A stretch of DNA of 64,000 nucleotides from Elioraea sp051860475 (GTDB lineage Bacteria; Pseudomonadota; Alphaproteobacteria; Acetobacterales; Acetobacteraceae): contig NZ_JBHYDW010000004.1 of the NCBI RefSeq assembly GCF_051860475.1, forward strand, positions 19,209-83,208, in the 5' to 3' direction. Positions 8,216 to 15,796 of the stretch are shown here, in pieces; positions within the stretch are counted from its first letter, which is position 1, and each line of letters opens with the position of its first letter. Under the pieces are notes generated by a model that did no database searches, was not told the DNA's origin, and saw nothing but the letters and a program-made list of their open reading frames with translations. A program made the position numbers and the translations under genes.

Positions 8216-9787
8216 ATGCGCCATCTGCTGCTGGCGAGCATCTTCGCGGCGGGGCTTGCCACCGCGGCCGATGCGAACACGTTCCGATGGGCCAATGACG
8301 GCGACGTCAACTCGATGGACCCGTATGCGCGGAACGAGACGTTCCTGCTCACCTTCATGGGCAATGTCTATGAGCCGCTGGTACGGCGCGACCGCGAGCT
8401 GAGGGTCGAACCGGCGCTCGCGGTGCGGTGGGACCAGCCGAGCCCGACGGTCTGGCGCTTCCATCTGCGCCCGGACGTGAAGTTCCACGATGGGACCCCG
8501 CTCACGGCCGAGGACGTCGTGTTCAGCGTCGTGCGGGCGAAAGGGCCGGGCTCGAACGTCTCGACCAAGCTCGCGACGGTGACCGAGGCGCGCGCGGTCG
8601 ATCCGCTGACGGTCGAGTTCGTCACCTCGGAGCCGAATCCGATCCTGCTCGAGGAGATCGCCGACTTCTTCATCATGTCGAAGCGCTGGGCCGAGGCGAA
8701 CAACGCCGCCCAGGCGGCCGACCTGACTCGGCGCGAGGAGAACTACGCCACGCGCAACGCGAACGGTACCGGACCGTTCCGCCTCGCCTCGCGCGAGCCC
8801 GACCAGCGCACCGTGCTCGAGCCGAACCCGAACTGGTGGGACAAGGCCGAGCACAACCTCACCCGCGTCGAGTTCAACGTGATCGCCAATGCCGCGACGC
8901 GCGTGGCCGCGCTGCTCTCGGGCGAGGTGGACATGGTCTATACCGTGCCGCCGCAGGACGTGGAGCGGATCGGCCGAACCCAGGGGTTCCGCATCCACCA
9001 GAAGGCGGAACTCCGCACCATCTTCCTGGGCTTCGACCAGCAGCGCGACCAGCTTCTGAAGTCGGATGTCCAGGGCAGGAATCCGTTCAAGGACGTGCGC
9101 GTGCGCCGGGCCTTCGTGCATGCGATCGATGTCGAGGCGATCCGCTCGCGCGTGATGCGCGGGCAGTCCCGACCGTCCTGGCTGATGGTCGGGCCCGGCA
9201 TCAACGGCTTCGACGAGGATCTCGACAAGGCCCGGCCGCGCGTCGATCTCGACGCCGCGCGACGGCTGCTGTCGGAGGCCGGGTATCCGAACGGCTTCGG
9301 CGTGACGATGGACTGCCCGAATGACCGCTACGTCAACGACGAGGCGATCTGCCAGGCGGTGACGGCGATGCTCGCGCGGATCGGCGTGCGCGTCACCCTC
9401 GCCGCGCAGACCCGCGCGCGCTACTTCGCCGAGATCCTCGGTCCCCGCTACAACACCAGCTTCTACCTGCTGGGCTGGACGCCCTCGACCTACGACGCCC
9501 ACAACATGCTGTTCAACCTGGCCGCGACACGCCAGGGCAACCAGGGCCAGTTCAACGTGGGCGCCTACTCGAACCCGCGCGTCGACGAGTTGACGGCGAA
9601 GATCGCGGTCGAGACCAACATCGCCGAGCGTAACCGGATGATCTCCGAGGCGTTCCGGATCCACGCCGAGGATGTCGGCCACGTTCCGCTGCACCAGCAG
9701 CAGGTGATCTGGGCGGCGAAGACGAACATCGAGCTCGTGCAGCTCGCCGACAACTGGTTCCCGCTGCGCTTCGTGCGCGTGCGTTGA
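8216..9787 (+). CDS. ABC transporter substrate-binding protein, family 5 (peptide/opine/nickel type)
   Basis: 523 residues with an N-terminal signal peptide (MRHLLLASIFAAGLATAADA). The body has the SBP_bac_5 pattern: DPYARNETFLL, LRPDVKFHDGTPLTAEDVVFS, NGTGPFRL and VRRAFVHAIDVEAI. Such periplasmic proteins deliver oligopeptides, opines or similar solutes to a DppBCDF-like permease. No permease or ATPase gene lies next to it, so it is an orphan binding protein here. It is preceded by a good ribosome site (GGGAGGGAGA) and followed by a hairpin at 9810. Confidence 0.9.
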   Translation: MRHLLLASIFAAGLATAADANTFRWANDGDVNSMDPYARNETFLLTFMGNVYEPLVRRDRELRVEPALAVRWDQPSPTVWRFHLRPDVKFHDGTPLTAEDVVFSVVRAKGPGSNVSTKLATVTEARAVDPLTVEFVTSEPNPILLEEIADFFIMSKRWAEANNAAQAADLTRREENYATRNANGTGPFRLASREPDQRTVLEPNPNWWDKAEHNLTRVEFNVIANAATRVAALLSGEVDMVYTVPPQDVERIGRTQGFRIHQKAELRTIFLGFDQQRDQLLKSDVQGRNPFKDVRVRRAFVHAIDVEAIRSRVMRGQSRPSWLMVGPGINGFDEDLDKARPRVDLDAARRLLSEAGYPNGFGVTMDCPNDRYVNDEAICQAVTAMLARIGVRVTLAAQTRARYFAEILGPRYNTSFYLLGWTPSTYDAHNMLFNLAATRQGNQGQFNVGAYSNPRVDELTAKIAVETNIAERNRMISEAFRIHAEDVGHVPLHQQQVIWAAKTNIELVQLADNWFPLRFVRVR

Positions 9788-9809
9788 CCGACGCTGCGAC
9801 TGCCTGTCT

Positions 9810-9838
9810 CGGCGGGGCCTCTGTGCCCCGCCGTTCCG
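9810..9838 (+). terminator. Hairpin after the binding-protein gene
   Basis: CGGCGGGGC pairs with GCCCCGCCG across a 6-nt loop, followed by a short TTCCGTT run. It lies between the binding-protein stop (9787) and the dehydrogenase start (9852), so it probably ends the upstream transcript. Confidence 0.6.
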
Positions 9839-9851
9839 TTCTGGAGGAGGC

Positions 9852-10748
9852 ATGGAGAGGGTAGGGTTCATCGGCCTCGGCACCATGGGCGCGCCGATGG
9901 CGGCGAATCTGCGACGCAGGCAGGTCCCGATGGTGGTGTACGACGTGCGCGCCGACGCGATGGCGCGGCTCGTCGAGCTTGGCGCCGAAGCTGCCGACGG
10001 CACGGCCGCGGTCGCGCGTGCCGCCGATGTCGTGATCACCATGCTGCCGGGGCCGAAGGAGGTCGCCGCGGCGATCGCCGCGATCCTGGCCGAGGCGCGT
10101 CCGGGCCTGCTGGTGATGGACATGTCCACCGTCGATCCCGAGACCACGGATGCGGCTGCCGCGGCCTGTCATGCCAAGGCGGTCGCTTTCGTCGATGCGC
10201 CGGTCGGCCGGCTCAGCCAGCACGCCGAGCGCGGCGAGAGCCTCTTCATGGTCGGCGCCGACGCGGCCGACTTCGCGCGGGCGAAGCCGCTGCTCGAGGC
10301 GATGGGGACGACCATCCACCACTGCGGCGGCCCTGGTGCCGGCACGCGCACCAAGCTCGTCAACAACCTGATGACAGTGTGTCTGTGCGCGCTGAATGCC
10401 GAGGCGCTGACCCTTGCCTCCGCCTTCGGGCTCGATCTGGCGAAGACGCTCGATGTGCTGAATGGCACCACGGCGGTGAACGGCCAGCTCAGCGTGAACT
10501 ACCCGAACAAGGCGCTCGCCGGCGATCTCGCTCCGGGCTTCATGATCGACCTCGCGCACAAGGACCTCAGCCTGATCCTGGCGGCGGGCAATGCCGCGAG
10601 GGTACCGCTTGCGGCGACCGCCGCGATCCGCGAGCTCTACTCGATCGCGCGCGGCACCGGACGCGGCCGGCAGGACATGACGGCGGTGCTCGACACGCTG
10701 TGCGATCTCGCCGGGGTCAAGGCGCCGCGCCAGGAACGTACGGCGTGA
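9852..10748 (+). CDS. NAD(P)-dependent beta-hydroxyacid dehydrogenase (3-hydroxyisobutyrate dehydrogenase family)
   Basis: 298 residues. The N-terminal Rossmann motif is GFIGLGTMGAPMAANLRRR. It is followed by the family signatures FVDAPVGRLSQHAERG, GGPGAGTRTKLVNNLM (with the catalytic Lys) and, in the C-terminal helical domain, DLAHKDLSLIL. The family oxidises beta-hydroxyacids such as 3-hydroxyisobutyrate, tartronate semialdehyde or sulfolactaldehyde. The substrate cannot be assigned. A strong ribosome site (GGAGGAGGC) precedes the ATG. It sits downstream of the binding protein but behind a hairpin, so co-transcription is uncertain. Confidence 0.88.
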   Translation: MERVGFIGLGTMGAPMAANLRRRQVPMVVYDVRADAMARLVELGAEAADGTAAVARAADVVITMLPGPKEVAAAIAAILAEARPGLLVMDMSTVDPETTDAAAAACHAKAVAFVDAPVGRLSQHAERGESLFMVGADAADFARAKPLLEAMGTTIHHCGGPGAGTRTKLVNNLMTVCLCALNAEALTLASAFGLDLAKTLDVLNGTTAVNGQLSVNYPNKALAGDLAPGFMIDLAHKDLSLILAAGNAARVPLAATAAIRELYSIARGTGRGRQDMTAVLDTLCDLAGVKAPRQERTA

Positions 10749-10775
10749 GCGTCGCCAGCGCTGCCCCCGAGAGGA

Positions 10776-11783
10776 TCACGCGGTCCGTTCGATCGGCGCG
10801 AGGCGCTCAAGCAGGATCTCGGCGCAGCGGCGCCAGGAGAACCCCTCGGCGAAGCGGCGGCAGGCGTCGCGGTCAAGTCCGAGCGCGGCAGTCGCCGCAG
10901 CGGCAAGGTCCTGGTCCAGCACCCCCACCGGCGCGGTGTTGATCACGTCCTTCGGTCCCATCACCGGGAAGGCGGCGACGGGCGTGCCGCAGGCGAGCGC
11001 CTCGACGATCACCAGCCCGAACGTGTCAGTGAGCGAGGGAAACACGAACACATCGGCCTCGGCGTAGGCGCCGGCGAGATCCTCGCCGAACTTCGCCCCC
11101 AGCCAGTGCGCTTCCGGGAAGCGGCGTTCGAGCGCCGGCCGGGCCGGCCCGTCACCGACCACCACCTTCGAGCCGGGGAGATCGAGGGCGAGGAACGCCT
11201 CGATGTTCTTCTCCACCGCCACGCGGCCGACATAGAGGAAGACCGGGCGCGGCAGGTTGAGCGCGCCGCGTGCGCGCGGACGGAACAGGCCGAGATCGAC
11301 CCCGCGTGTCCAGGCGGCGACGTTGCGGAAGCCGCGTGACGCGAGTTCTTCGCGCAGGGATGCGGTCGCCGTCAGCACCGCCGCCGACGGCCGGTGGAAG
11401 CGACGCATGATCGCCCAGGTCAGCCCCAGCGGCACGCCGAGCCGCGCCTTCAGGTACTCGGGGAAGCGGGTGTGGAACGCCGTGGTGAAGGGCCAGCCGC
11501 GCCTCAGGCAGAGCCGGCGCGCGGCGAGCCCGAGCGGGCCTTCGGTCGCGATATGGATCGCATCGGGACAGAACGCGTCGATGATGGCGCGCAGCCGCCG
11601 CCCGGGCAGGATCGCAAGCCGCACATCCGGTTCGGTCGGCGCGCCGAGGGTGCGGAACCGGTCCGGCCCAACCACCTCGACGACATGGCCCATCTGCGCG
11701 AGCTCGTCGCGCACGGTCGCAAGCGTGCGCACGACACCGTTCACCTGCGGCATCCAGGCATCGGAGACGATCAGGATTCGCAC
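10776..11783 (-). CDS. GT4-family glycosyltransferase, probable diacylglycerol glycosyltransferase
   Basis: 335 residues from GTG 11783 (VRILIVSDAWMPQVNGVVRTL), the conserved family start; a GTG at 11852 would add 23 low-complexity residues overlapping the upstream gene by 20 nt. The GT-B fold shows the N-terminal NGV motif, HTRFPEYL, and the C-terminal nucleotide-sugar site FPSLTDTFGLVIVEALACGTPVAAFPVMGP. It resembles enzymes that add sugars to diacylglycerol or mannose to lipids (SqdX, MgtA, Agt). Directly downstream of a PlcP-like phosphatase gene and near a Pho box, the likely role is making glycolipids from the diacylglycerol that PlcP releases. The sugar donor is unknown. Confidence 0.78.
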   Translation of the reverse strand: MRILIVSDAWMPQVNGVVRTLATVRDELAQMGHVVEVVGPDRFRTLGAPTEPDVRLAILPGRRLRAIIDAFCPDAIHIATEGPLGLAARRLCLRRGWPFTTAFHTRFPEYLKARLGVPLGLTWAIMRRFHRPSAAVLTATASLREELASRGFRNVAAWTRGVDLGLFRPRARGALNLPRPVFLYVGRVAVEKNIEAFLALDLPGSKVVVGDGPARPALERRFPEAHWLGAKFGEDLAGAYAEADVFVFPSLTDTFGLVIVEALACGTPVAAFPVMGPKDVINTAPVGVLDQDLAAAATAALGLDRDACRRFAEGFSWRRCAEILLERLAPIERTA

Positions 11784-11832
11784 AGGGCCGGCCGGCGTGA
11801 ACCAGGGCAGCGCGTCGTCGGGCGGGGTCCGC

Positions 11833-12639
11833 CTAGGCCGGCGCAAGCGCACCGGCCCGTGCAGGAGCGTCCCAGAACGACAGCCGGTTCTCGGCCGCCC
11901 AGTCCACGAGCTCCATCCGCCCGTCGGGATGCTCGACCAGCGCGGTGCACGACTCCACCCAGTCGCCGTCGTTCATATAGGCGATCCCGTCCACCGCGCG
12001 GATCGCGGCATGATGGATGTGTCCGCACACCACGCCGTCGCAGCCGCGACGTCGCGCCTCGGCAGCGAGCGCGGACTCGAACCGGTCGATCGCCTTGACC
12101 GCCTCCTTCACCTGACGCTTCAGCCACGCCGAGAGCGACCAGTACGGATAGCCCAGGCGGCGGCGCGCGCCGTTGAACCAGCGGTTCAGCACCAGCGCAC
12201 AGGTGTAGGCCCAGTCGCCGAGAACGGCGAGGAAGCGTGCGTAGCGCACGACCGAGTCGAACTCGTCACCATGCATGACCAGCAGCCGTCGGCCGTCGGC
12301 GGTGACGTGCTCGGCATCGCGGCGCAGGCGCACGCCCGCGAACTCCATCGGCATCCAGGCGCGGAACAGCTCGTCGTGGTTGCCGGGGATGTAGGTCACG
12401 TGCGTGCCCGCGCGTGCCTTGGCGAGGATGACGCGCAGGATCTCGTCGTGGGTCTCGTCCCAGTACCAGGAGCGGCGCAGCCGCCAGCCGTCCACCACGT
12501 CGCCCACCAGGTAGAGGTGCCGGCACTCGGTCCGGCGGAGGAAGTCGAGCAGGAAGTCGGACCGGCAGCCGCGCGTGCCGAGATGCAGATCAGAAATGAA
12601 GACACTGCGGTAGCTCCGGGTGACAAACGGCGCGGTCAT
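11833..12639 (-). CDS. plcP: PlcP-like metallophosphoesterase (LpxH/UDP-diacylglucosamine-hydrolase fold)
   Basis: 268 residues. Calcineurin-like metal motifs are in order: SDLHLG, GDVVDGW, GNHDE, and the histidine-rich VMHGDEFD and GHIHHA. The family includes LpxH and the phosphate-starvation phospholipase C PlcP, which cleaves phospholipid head groups so membranes can be rebuilt without phosphorus. PlcP is favoured because the next gene is a GT4 glycosyltransferase, the published plcP-agt arrangement, and because the divergent lipid-kinase gene has a Pho box. An LpxH-like role in lipid A synthesis cannot be excluded by sequence alone. Confidence 0.72.
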   Translation of the reverse strand: MTAPFVTRSYRSVFISDLHLGTRGCRSDFLLDFLRRTECRHLYLVGDVVDGWRLRRSWYWDETHDEILRVILAKARAGTHVTYIPGNHDELFRAWMPMEFAGVRLRRDAEHVTADGRRLLVMHGDEFDSVVRYARFLAVLGDWAYTCALVLNRWFNGARRRLGYPYWSLSAWLKRQVKEAVKAIDRFESALAAEARRRGCDGVVCGHIHHAAIRAVDGIAYMNDGDWVESCTALVEHPDGRMELVDWAAENRLSFWDAPARAGALAPA

Positions 12640-12755
12640 GCGCGCAGCACTCCTTCATCGCTTCACCGCACCCCTCTACCCAGAGAAAACCAACGGTTGC
12701 CATGAAGATTTCATGAAACGCTTGAGCAATAAGGTGTAATCGTCTGGCCTCTCCT

Positions 12756-12789
12756 CTGTCATCTGGGTGTCATCGTCTGTGGATATCAT
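12756..12789 (+). promoter_or_regulatory. Pho box with -10 element upstream of the lipid-kinase gene
   Basis: Two direct 7-mers, CTGTCAT (12756-12762) and GTGTCAT (12767-12773), are separated by 4 nt, the PhoB-box geometry (11-bp phasing). Ten bases further is TATCAT (12784-12789), at the correct place for a -10 hexamer of a PhoB-activated promoter. Transcription would start near 12796, favouring a translation start at GTG 12829. Whether the same box also serves the divergent plcP gene is not clear. Confidence 0.65.
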
Positions 12790-12828
12790 GTGGGTTTGCG
12801 GCGCCGGGGACGGCGCGTCCGGTCGCGC

Positions 12829-13855
12829 GTGCTGGTGATCTTCAATCCCGCCGCGGGGGCACGGCGGCGGCGGCGCTTCGNNNNNNNNNNTGGCGGGGGG
12901 GGCGGTCGCGGCCCCCCCGGCGGGGAGCGGTGACCCGGGCCCCCCCCCCGCCGCGCGGGGTCAGGCCGCGCAAGGGGGGGGCGGGGGGGGGGCGGCCGGC
13001 GAGACCCTGGTGGTTGCCGCCGGCGGCGACGGCACGATCGCCGAGGTGGTGAATGGAATTGCCGGCAGCGACGCGCGGCTCGGCGTGATCCCGATCGGCA
13101 CGGCGAATGTGTTCGCCCACGAACTTGGCCTGGCGTTCGGCGCCGCAGCGATCGCGGCAGCGCTGAAGGGCGGACAGGTGCGCCACGTCATTCCCGGCCG
13201 GGCACGGTTCGCCGACGGACGCGCCAGGCTGTTCGTGCAGATGCTCGGCGTCGGGCTCGACGCGGCAGTGGTGGCATCACTGAACGGCGCGCTCAAGCGG
13301 CGGATCGGCAAGGGCGCCTATGTGGTCGAGACGCTGCGCCAGATCGCGCGCTGGTCGTTCCCGCGTCTCAGCCTCGCGCTGGACGGCACCTTCGCGGAGG
13401 GGGCGCAGGTGATCGCGACCAAGGGCCGGTTCTACGGCGGGCGCTTCCTGCTCGCGCCCGAGGCCGCGCCCGACACGCCGGGCCTTTCGGCCTGCGTGTT
13501 CGAGCGCGGCGGCTGGTGGCCGGCCCTGCGGGCGGGGCTCACCCTGCCGGTCGGCCTGCTGCCGCGGCTGCCCGGGGTTGCCCGACATCGTGTGGCGACG
13601 CTGGAGATCGCCGCACCGGCGGGGCTGCCGGTGCAGGCCGACGGCGACCTGATCGGCATGACGCCGGTGACGGTCGCGGATGCGGCGAGCCGGATCGCGG
13701 TCATTGTGCACCATGTGGCGACTGCAGCCACACCGACGGCCGATCGTCTCGACCGCCAGTCCGCCAAGGTGGCGGAAGGGGGGAGGGGCCGCACGGACGC
13801 GGTGTGCCATGGCGCGGGCAAGGCTGACCCGCGCCGCGCCAACGCCTCCCGCTGA
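12829..13855 (+). CDS. Diacylglycerol/lipid kinase family protein, interrupted by an assembly gap
   Basis: The N-terminus (VLVIFNPAAGARRRRRF, from GTG 12829) is typical of DagK/LCB5 lipid kinases. Ten Ns at 12881-12890 then shift the frame, and the following 120 bases are G/C homopolymer runs of doubtful quality. After the gap the frame is open to 13855 and contains GGDGTIAEVVNG and the GTANVFAHELGL loop, the kinase signature. The family phosphorylates diacylglycerol or related lipids. Other starts are GTG 12790 and TTG 12796, but the predicted transcription start makes them unlikely. The break is best explained by sequencing, not mutation. With the Pho box and plcP-like gene it suggests membrane-lipid turnover under phosphate limitation. 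Confidence 0.75.
12881..13000. other. Assembly gap (10 N) and low-quality G/C homopolymer stretch
   Basis: Ten Ns are followed by about 110 bases made mostly of runs of C or G up to nine long. Nothing else in the window looks like this. The two reading frames of one lipid-kinase gene do not match across it. It should be treated as unreliable sequence of unknown true length. Confidence 0.9.
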
Positions 13856-14018
13856 CGGGGCCGAGGCCGACACCCGCAGGGCGTACACGCTCGGCATGCG
13901 GCTTGGGGTCGTCGACGCTCCGGCGTCATCCGGAACGCCCTCGCCGTCCTTCACCTTGCGACCGTCCCGCTGCTCCTCCGCCGACCGCGGCCGGTATGAA
14001 CCCTCCGGAGTCGGGCCG

Positions 14019-15110
14019 TCAGCCTGTCCGGAACGTCTCCAGCGCCGCGGCATCGAACGCGACGCCGTGGCCCGGCCGATCGGGCGCGATCGCGCGGCCC
14101 TCGACGATCTCAATCGGTTCTGCAATGAAGCGGTCGAGCCCGAAGCCGTGCACCTCCAGATACGACCGGTTCGGCGCGGCCGCGAGCAAATGCACGGTCA
14201 GGTCGTGCACGCCGTGCGAGGTGACCGGCAGATTGAACGCCTCGGCAAGCGCCGCGACCTTCATGAACACCGTCACGCCTCCGACAATCGCGACATCAGG
14301 CTCGGGGAACGTCACGCCGCCGACGGCGATCAGCTCCTTGAACTCCCAGAGCGACTTCAAGTTCTCGCCGGCGGCGATCGGGTGGCCGCCCTCGCGCACG
14401 ATCCGCGCCTGGCCGGCGATGTCGTCGGGGATGGTCGGCTCCTCCAGCCACACCAGGCCGTACTGCTGGAGCGCGCGCGCGGCGCGGATCGCCTCGTCGG
14501 CCGTCCAGCGCATGTTGGCATCCGCCATCAGCGGGAAGTCGTCGCCGAGATGCGCGCGCATCGCCGCGACACGCTCGACGTCCTGGCGCAGCGACGGCCG
14601 GCCGACCTTCATCTTGATCGCGCGGAAGCCCTGGGCCTGGAAGTCATCGGCCTGGGCAAGCAGGCGGTCGAGCGGGAAGTCGAGATCGATGCCGCCGGCG
14701 TAGCAGGGCACGGCAGGATCGAACCCGCCGAGATGGCGCCAGAGCGGCGCGTTCGCGCGCTTCGCCGCGAGGTCCCACAGCGCGATGTCGATCGCCGAGA
14801 CCGCGAGGCTGGTCTGCCCGCCGCGGCCGCCGAAATGCAGCCGCCACCACATCGCCTGCCAGGTCGCCTCGATCCGGTCAGCGTCCTGGCCGATCACAAC
14901 GGGTGCGAGGTCGTTGTGGATCAGCGCCAGCACCGCCGCGCCGCCCGAGTCCACGGTGTAGGTGTAGCCGAGGCCGGTCGCGCCGTCGGCGTCGGTGAGC
15001 GTGACGGTGATCAACTGGAAATGCGTGATCGTGTGGTGCGTGCTGTCGGAGAGCGCGACGGGGAGAGGGATCCGGTAGAGGACGGCATCGATGCGATGGA
15101 TCTCGCTCAT
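14019..15110 (-). CDS. Enolase-superfamily (mandelate racemase/muconate-lactonizing type) enzyme
   Basis: 363 residues from ATG 15110 (MSEIHRIDAVLYRIPLP). The barrel motifs are present: the Lys-x-Lys pair in RAIKMKVG, metal ligands Asp in LMADANMRW, Glu in WLEEPTIPD and Glu in AAGENL, and the distal histidine in TSHGVHDLTVHL. The Lys and His/Asp bases together suggest an acid-sugar dehydratase or racemase. The physiological substrate is not predictable. It is divergent from a small lipoprotein gene across an AT-rich, palindrome-bearing region, which suggests local regulation, but no regulator gene is adjacent. Confidence 0.85.
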   Translation of the reverse strand: MSEIHRIDAVLYRIPLPVALSDSTHHTITHFQLITVTLTDADGATGLGYTYTVDSGGAAVLALIHNDLAPVVIGQDADRIEATWQAMWWRLHFGGRGGQTSLAVSAIDIALWDLAAKRANAPLWRHLGGFDPAVPCYAGGIDLDFPLDRLLAQADDFQAQGFRAIKMKVGRPSLRQDVERVAAMRAHLGDDFPLMADANMRWTADEAIRAARALQQYGLVWLEEPTIPDDIAGQARIVREGGHPIAAGENLKSLWEFKELIAVGGVTFPEPDVAIVGGVTVFMKVAALAEAFNLPVTSHGVHDLTVHLLAAAPNRSYLEVHGFGLDRFIAEPIEIVEGRAIAPDRPGHGVAFDAAALETFRTG

Positions 15111-15205
15111 GGATCTGGGGCCCCGTTCTGGTCCGGTCGTGGTTCGGACTCGTAGCATGCGTCGCCGTGCCGGGCGAGCCGGAGGCGTGGACGCGATTAT
15201 GTAAC

Positions 15206-15247
15206 GATATCATCTTGATCCGATATCGCATCATATGCGATGATATC
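15206..15247. promoter_or_regulatory. AT-rich palindromic operator candidate
   Basis: Within a high-GC genome this stretch contains a 17-bp palindrome, ATCGCAT-CAT-ATGCGAT (15225-15241). An outer inverted repeat surrounds it, GATATCAT (15206-15213) with ATGATATC (15240-15247). It lies between the divergent starts of the enolase-superfamily gene (15110) and the lipoprotein gene (15290). The nested symmetry suggests a binding site for a dimeric or tetrameric repressor, possibly GntR-type, but no cognate regulator is nearby. Confidence 0.5.
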
Positions 15248-15289
15248 GGAACGGTCGGCAATCGAGCCGACCGGTCGGGAGACAATGCA

Positions 15290-15745
15290 ATGAGGATTTC
15301 ATCAAGTGCCGCCGTCCTGGCGGTCATTCTGGTTGCCGCCTGTGCGCCGGATCAGCCAAGTCCGGTCACTGCCGCGCCCCCGCAGCCCGCGGCGGCCGCA
15401 CAGCCCGCGCCGGGCGAGGAACTGGACGGCGAGGCGTACCTCACCCTGGCCCGGGGCAACACGCTCGTGGGAGTCTCCAGCCGCGGTGCGGACTTCGCGA
15501 TCTACGTCGCCGAGGACGGCACGCAACGGATGGCCTGGCAGACCATGCGGAGCAGCGGCCGTGACGAGGGGCGGATCGTGCTGCGCGACGGCAAGGCGTG
15601 CTCGTCCTGGCGGATCCAGCGGGACGGCGCGGAAGCCTGCGGGCGCATCTTCCGCGACGGCGAGACGTTCCGCGGCGTCGATCGCGACACCGGTGCGGTG
15701 ATCAGCACGTTCCGCATCCTGCCCGGCAACCCGCGGGGGCTGTAG
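15290..15745 (+). CDS. Hypothetical lipoprotein
   Basis: 151 residues. A lipoprotein signal peptide ends in LVAAC, with Cys18 as the lipidation site. A Pro/Ala/Gln-rich linker (about 20-45) precedes a small globular domain. That domain contains two further Cys (about residues 105 and 117, KACSSWRIQ and AEACGRIF) that could form a disulfide. I do not recognise a named family. It is expected to be anchored in the inner or outer membrane facing the periplasm. Confidence 0.7.
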   Translation: MRISSSAAVLAVILVAACAPDQPSPVTAAPPQPAAAAQPAPGEELDGEAYLTLARGNTLVGVSSRGADFAIYVAEDGTQRMAWQTMRSSGRDEGRIVLRDGKACSSWRIQRDGAEACGRIFRDGETFRGVDRDTGAVISTFRILPGNPRGL

Positions 15746-15796
15746 CCTGGCGCATCAGGGCTGGAGGAAGGGGCGGCGCACGGCTATCCAGGTCGC

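Noticed and set aside
11784..11852. N-terminal extension of the glycosyltransferase to GTG 11852
   Set aside because: The 23 extra residues are low complexity and overlap the upstream gene; the family begins at the VRILIVSDAW segment.
12682..12720. Possible second Pho box on the minus strand for plcP (GTTTCAT-GAAA-TCTTCAT)
   Set aside because: The spacing fits but only 5 and 4 of 7 positions match and no -10 follows at the right distance.
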